DNA of 64,000 bases, taken from positions 496,001 to 560,000 of the forward strand of contig CAVSCJ010000006.1 of NCBI GenBank assembly GCA_963726435.1, in the 5' to 3' direction. Shown piece by piece: positions 61,030 through 64,000 of this stretch. The notes below the pieces were generated by a model. It made no database searches. It was not told where the DNA came from and saw nothing but the letters and a program-made list of their open reading frames with translations. Origin of the DNA: PALSA-660 sp963726435. Lineage in GTDB: Bacteria; Actinomycetota; Coriobacteriia; Anaerosomatales; PALSA-660. Made by a program: the position numbers and the translations under genes. Position 1 is the first letter of the stretch, and each line of letters begins with the position of its first letter.

Positions 61030-61058
61030 TTGCATGGCTTTCGGGGCTTCGCTATCCT
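61030..61058 (+). promoter_or_regulatory. Putative promoter of tRNA-Gly (and tRNA-Cys)
   Basis: TTGCAT (61030-61035) and TATCCT (61053-61058) with 17-nt spacing, 22 nt upstream of tRNA-Gly. Confidence 0.6.
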
Positions 61059-61079
61059 ACCCCTTGCGCTTTCGCGCAT

Positions 61080-61155
61080 GCGGACGTGGCTCAGTTGGTA
61101 GAGCACAACCTTGCCAAGGTTGGGGTCGCGGGTTCGAATCCCGTCGTCCGCTCCA
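61080..61155 (+). tRNA. tRNA-Gly (anticodon GCC)
   Basis: 76 nt: acceptor GCGGACG/CGTCCGC, anticodon stem CAACC/GGTTG with loop TTGCCAA, T-arm GCGGG TTCGAAT CCCGT, discriminator T and encoded CCA. Confidence 0.96.
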
Positions 61156-61247
61156 AGTCCACCCGCCGATGGCCGGGACCGGTAGGGGGAACGCACCGGA
61201 TCCGGCCTTCGTGCTGCAGGGCCGCTGAGGGCGTCCCACCAGCGAGC

Positions 61248-61321
61248 GGCGATGTAGCCAAGTGGCAAGGCAGAGGCCTGCAAAGCCTTTATCCCCGGTT
61301 CGAATCCGGGCATCGCCTCCA
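61248..61321 (+). tRNA. tRNA-Cys (anticodon GCA)
   Basis: 74 nt: acceptor GGCGATG/CATCGCC, anticodon stem GAGGC/GCCTT with loop CTGCAAA, T-arm CCCGG TTCGAAT CCGGG, discriminator T and encoded CCA. It lies 92 nt after tRNA-Gly and is probably co-transcribed. Confidence 0.95.
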
Positions 61322-61330
61322 TGGATATGA

Positions 61331-61366
61331 GAAGAGCCTGTCCGCGACACCGCGGACAGGCTCTTC
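61331..61366. terminator. Terminator after tRNA-Cys, also 3' of the phosphodiesterase gene
   Basis: 16-bp perfect stem (61331-61346 with 61351-61366), loop acac. It can act for the tRNAs on the plus strand and the convergent minus-strand gene ending at 61399. Confidence 0.8.
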
Positions 61367-61398
61367 GCGCAAGAGCAGGCGGGCGCGACCGTGCGAGA

Positions 61399-63111
61399 CT
61401 AGGCGGAGGCGTCGGCGGCCGGCTTGCCGGCCTCCGGAGCCCGCAACGGGTGATAGCGGCCGACGAGGTACGTCACCGCGGGCGCGAGCACGGCCGCGGC
61501 CCCCAAGCCGGTGAGCTGGATCAAGTCGAGGTCGTACTTGAACCCCATGACGAGGTCGGGGATGTACCAGGTGACGCTGGCGCCCCAGTACCACAGATAC
61601 CACGCGACCTGCAGGCCTATCGTCGCCTGGACGACCAGCACCGTCGCGACCCCCAGGGCCAGCCATCCCGGCAGGTACTCGCCCCTTGGCCGCTTCGGAT
61701 CCGTGCGGGTGGCCAGATAGACGTCGGCGGCGATCAGCGCCGCGACAACGCCGGCGATGATCGCGTCGGTCATGCGCCCGTTGAGGAACGGTTTGAGCAT
61801 CTCCTCGGAGTTGAACGACGACAGCGACCACCGGTATCCGTGCACCACGAAGTAGAGTCCCTCGTAGACGAGGTAGTACGCGGCCGTACCCGCAAGCGCG
61901 GCCAAGAGGGCGCGCCACGAGAGCAGGCCCACCGCGGCTATCGCGAGAAGGCAGACCGCTGCGAGCGCGAGTGATATGGGCAGCCGCGAGGAGCGCTCGC
62001 CTGCAAGCCGCATCGCGGTGGCGTCGTCGAACGCCGTGCGCGCTCCCTCGGGAGTCAGCAGCTTCGTGTTGGGCTTCGTCGCCGGACCGGCCACCGCAGC
62101 GGCGTAGGCGGCGTAGGCGGCGTCCAACTGACCCGCGAACCGCGTCACGCTGATGCCTCTCGCCGTCACGTCGAGCGGCCCTCCTGTCGCATTGCGCGGC
62201 GCGGGCAGGTCCGCCAGCAGAGCGACCGTCGGAGCGACCTGGTCCTGCGTCCCCTCGGCCGTGCCCGGCCTCACGTTCGGACCCGCGAAGACGGCCGGCA
62301 CGAGCGTGACCGCGTCCTCTGGACCGCCATGGCCGCCCGTGTCGATGTGCCCGTGGTCGGATACGACGACGAACGTCGTCTCGGGCCCCTGCAGTGCCGA
62401 AACGAGTCGGCCGAGGTCCCTGTCGACCTTCAGCGCCATCTCCCGGTACTCGATCGACGCGCCTCCGAAAGCGTGGCCCGCCTCGTCGACATCCGGGAAG
62501 AGCACGACCAGCAGCGTCGGGCTGGTCTCGCGCGAGAGGCGGATCGCATTGTCCACGACCTCCCCGGTCATGTAGGAGCCCGCCACCCAGTCCTTCAGGA
62601 ACGCGTGGCCCGTCCGCCCAACCCCGTAAAGAGTCTCGAAGTCCGTCGGGGCCGAGACCGCGACAGTCAGATCGGCCGCGAGCGCGGTGTCGACGACGGT
62701 CTCCACCGGGACCCGCTCGGTGAACCAGTTGGTCGTCACCCCGCTGATCCGCTGCGGTGCTCCTGAGAACAGGGTGGTCCAGTTGGGGAACGACAGCGAC
62801 GGTTGGGAGGTCCGGACCGTCGTGTCGTAGCCGTACGCACGCAGGGTGTTCAGCGTCGGCATCTCGCGCGAGACGTCCTCACGCAGACCGTCGACCACCA
62901 CGTAGACGACCTGTGGCCGCCCGCTCCCGTAGACCGTGCCCTGCGCGCCCGCGTCCGCCTTCTGGCCCTCGGGCAGGTCGGCTTTGGCGTAGGGGCCGCG
63001 GTAGTCGACGACCTGGTTCCACGAGTAGTTGGCCAAGGTGTAGGCACCGTAGGCCGCGGCCAGGCACACGACGAGGCCCGCCGCGAGGGCGATCCAGCTG
63101 CGCGTCTTCAC
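61399..63111 (-). CDS. Membrane-anchored type I phosphodiesterase/nucleotide pyrophosphatase family protein
   Basis: 570 residues. An N-terminal membrane segment (WIALAAGLVVCLAAAYGAYT) is followed by an alkaline phosphatase-fold domain. It has VVYVVVDGLREDV (metal Asp), FPNWTTLFSG with the likely Thr nucleophile, PDVDEAGHAFG (Asp and His) and VVSDHGHIDTGGH. The C-terminal ~200 residues contain about five membrane helices, an unusual addition. The GTG at 63111 overlaps the HAD stop as GTGA, with ggagg 8 nt upstream. Substrate is unknown; a lipid or cell-wall phosphodiester is a guess. Confidence 0.8.
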   Translation of the reverse strand: MKTRSWIALAAGLVVCLAAAYGAYTLANYSWNQVVDYRGPYAKADLPEGQKADAGAQGTVYGSGRPQVVYVVVDGLREDVSREMPTLNTLRAYGYDTTVRTSQPSLSFPNWTTLFSGAPQRISGVTTNWFTERVPVETVVDTALAADLTVAVSAPTDFETLYGVGRTGHAFLKDWVAGSYMTGEVVDNAIRLSRETSPTLLVVLFPDVDEAGHAFGGASIEYREMALKVDRDLGRLVSALQGPETTFVVVSDHGHIDTGGHGGPEDAVTLVPAVFAGPNVRPGTAEGTQDQVAPTVALLADLPAPRNATGGPLDVTARGISVTRFAGQLDAAYAAYAAAVAGPATKPNTKLLTPEGARTAFDDATAMRLAGERSSRLPISLALAAVCLLAIAAVGLLSWRALLAALAGTAAYYLVYEGLYFVVHGYRWSLSSFNSEEMLKPFLNGRMTDAIIAGVVAALIAADVYLATRTDPKRPRGEYLPGWLALGVATVLVVQATIGLQVAWYLWYWGASVTWYIPDLVMGFKYDLDLIQLTGLGAAAVLAPAVTYLVGRYHPLRAPEAGKPAADASA

Positions 63112-63818
63112 GAGAGCGCCTCCTCCAGGTCGTCGAGCGTGATCAGGCACACTACGTCCTCGGTTGCGAGCCCGGCGCCGTGCCGGTCGATGAGAACCGG
63201 CCGCATCCCCGCTGCGCGCGCCCCTACGACGTCGGAGTAGTAGTGATCCCCCACGTGCGCGCAGCGCGACGGGTCCACGCTCAGACGCTCGCACGCGAGT
63301 TCGAAGATGCGGGGGTCGGGCTTGTGGAGGCCCACGACCGCCGATGACACGACGCAGTCGACGAGCGATCCGAGTCCGAGGCCCTCGAGCACCTTCTCGA
63401 GCCGAGTGTCCCAGTTGGATATGATCCCGACCTTCACACCCTGCGAGCGAAGGCGCTCGAACGCGGGCGCGACGTCATCGTAGGCACGCCACCTCTCCGG
63501 CTCCCCGAACGCGTCGTAGACGGCGTGCGCGAGGGACACGGCCTCCTCCTCCGGGATCCCCAGGCGCCGGCACAGCAGCGAGTACATGCCGGTCCAGACG
63601 TCCTCGGCGCGCTCGTCGCTCGTCCAGAAGGTGTCGTCGGTCCGGTATCTGTCCTCGTAATAGGCTTCGACGAGCGGCAGAACTCCCTCGATCTCATCCA
63701 GGGCATGGATGCGGCCGGAGGCGCGCAGGATCTCCTCGCAGACCCGACCGACCGAGGGGTATGCGTACAGGAGCGTGTTGCCGACGTCGAAGAAGACGGC
63801 GTCGTAGTGCCCGGTCAC
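63108..63818 (-). CDS. HAD family hydrolase
   Basis: 236-residue haloacid dehalogenase-like hydrolase: motif I FFDVGNTLLYAYP, motif II IISNWDTRLEKVLE, Lys motif GLHKPDPRIFELA, motif IV HVGDHYYSDVVGARAAGM. The first motif has Asp-Val-Gly-Asn-Thr instead of DxDGT, as in related phosphatases of the HAD-IA subfamily. Its TGA overlaps the GTG of the phosphodiesterase gene, so the two are coupled. Confidence 0.9.
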   Translation of the reverse strand: MTGHYDAVFFDVGNTLLYAYPSVGRVCEEILRASGRIHALDEIEGVLPLVEAYYEDRYRTDDTFWTSDERAEDVWTGMYSLLCRRLGIPEEEAVSLAHAVYDAFGEPERWRAYDDVAPAFERLRSQGVKVGIISNWDTRLEKVLEGLGLGSLVDCVVSSAVVGLHKPDPRIFELACERLSVDPSRCAHVGDHYYSDVVGARAAGMRPVLIDRHGAGLATEDVVCLITLDDLEEALS

Positions 63819-63822
63819 CGCA

Positions 63823-64000
63823 CTAGTCGAGGTAGGTCGCGACGTCGGAGCGCCGGACGATGGGCTCGGGGATCTCGGCCGGGTGGCCGAGCAACACCAG
63901 CGAGATGATCTCGCGATCGTCGGGGATGTCGAGAAGATCCGACAGCTTGTCCCGCACCCAGAACGAGAAGGTGATGTTGCAGCAGCCCAAGCCCTCTGCG
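63823..64000 (-). CDS. Nitroreductase family protein, C-terminal fragment (cut by window edge)
   Basis: The 59 visible codons read AEGLGCCNITFSFWVRDKLS, then DLLDIPDDREIISLVLLGHP, ending VATYLD and a TAG at 63823-63825. The pattern of AExxGLG...L..P.......LGxP is the typical end of nitroreductase-family FMN enzymes. The N-terminus is outside the window. It lies 4 nt before the HAD start, so it is probably co-transcribed with it. Confidence 0.75.
   Translation of the reverse strand, partial: AEGLGCCNITFSFWVRDKLSDLLDIPDDREIISLVLLGHPAEIPEPIVRRSDVATYLD

Noticed and set aside
60771..61514. 247-residue frame across the tRNA genes
   Set aside because: It runs through three tRNAs and terminators, so it is not coding.
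1..64000. Mobile elements, prophage, CRISPR array, rRNA operon or origin
   Set aside because: No transposase, integrase, spaced repeats, rRNA text or origin-like gene set was found.

Overview
The window reads as a contiguous piece of a high-GC chromosome from an anaerobic actinobacterium. The best guess is a Coriobacteriia-type lineage such as the hydrogen-using OPB41/Anaerosomatales group. This rests on gene content and order (inference, no database search): a six-subunit Rnf complex, a membrane-bound uptake hydrogenase, two AMP-forming acetyl-CoA synthetases, the mreBCD-mrdA-rodA block running into rng-rplU-rpmA-obgE, and late heme synthesis genes. I saw no phage, insertion sequence or CRISPR array.

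Layout. 1-13,000 (minus strand): obgE (cut by the window edge), ribosomal proteins L27 and L21, RNase G, the TIGR03936/TIGR03960 radical-SAM pair, a DUF697 membrane protein, then rodA, mrdA, mreD, mreC and mreB. 13,000-19,800 (minus): radC, a Gx-type transporter gene, a NusG domain II gene and rnfB-A-E-G-D-C. 20,000-26,800: ndk, a TPR membrane protein, a lipoprotein cyclophilin, an EF-G paralogue, tRNA-Arg, a lipid kinase and plsY. 26,750-35,060: a 57-residue ferredoxin, a four-gene operon with BshB1-like and BshC-like genes, a receiver-PilT ATPase fusion, an RNA methyltransferase, a small cytochrome b5-like protein, a HAD hydrolase and a DUF2249 protein. 35,640-41,280 (plus): a hydrogenase operon, a HemN-like radical SAM gene and a hydrogenase maturation protease. 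41,280-47,000 (minus): transketolase and hemG-hemH-hemE. 47,100-51,200: two tandem acs genes, followed by a candidate noncoding RNA. 51,680-64,000: degV, a HIT protein, xseB, xseA, recQ, rnd, iron-sulfur and cell-wall genes, three tRNAs, a membrane phosphodiesterase, a HAD hydrolase and the end of a nitroreductase gene.

The main discovery is in the hydrogenase large subunit. The conventional reading stops at a TGA exactly where the Ni-binding motif DP-C-x-x-C-x-x-H should begin. Reading that TGA as selenocysteine gives DP-U-LGC-GVH plus a typical cleavable tail. The next stop then overlaps the cytochrome b start codon as TGATG, and a hairpin of bacterial SECIS type follows the TGA. This is a strong [NiFeSe] hydrogenase candidate that automatic annotation would truncate.

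The second theme is reading-frame damage. Six conserved genes (rplU, the NusG-II gene, rnfB, the pilT fusion, the HemN-like gene, hemH) each need a single-base correction to read through. This looks like assembly or sequencing error, or less likely real decay, and it creates false fusions and overlaps.

Metabolically, the genes fit a hydrogen- and acetate-using anaerobe. The hydrogenase would feed electrons through cytochrome b, Rnf would couple ferredoxin and NADH to an ion gradient, and Acs would activate acetate.
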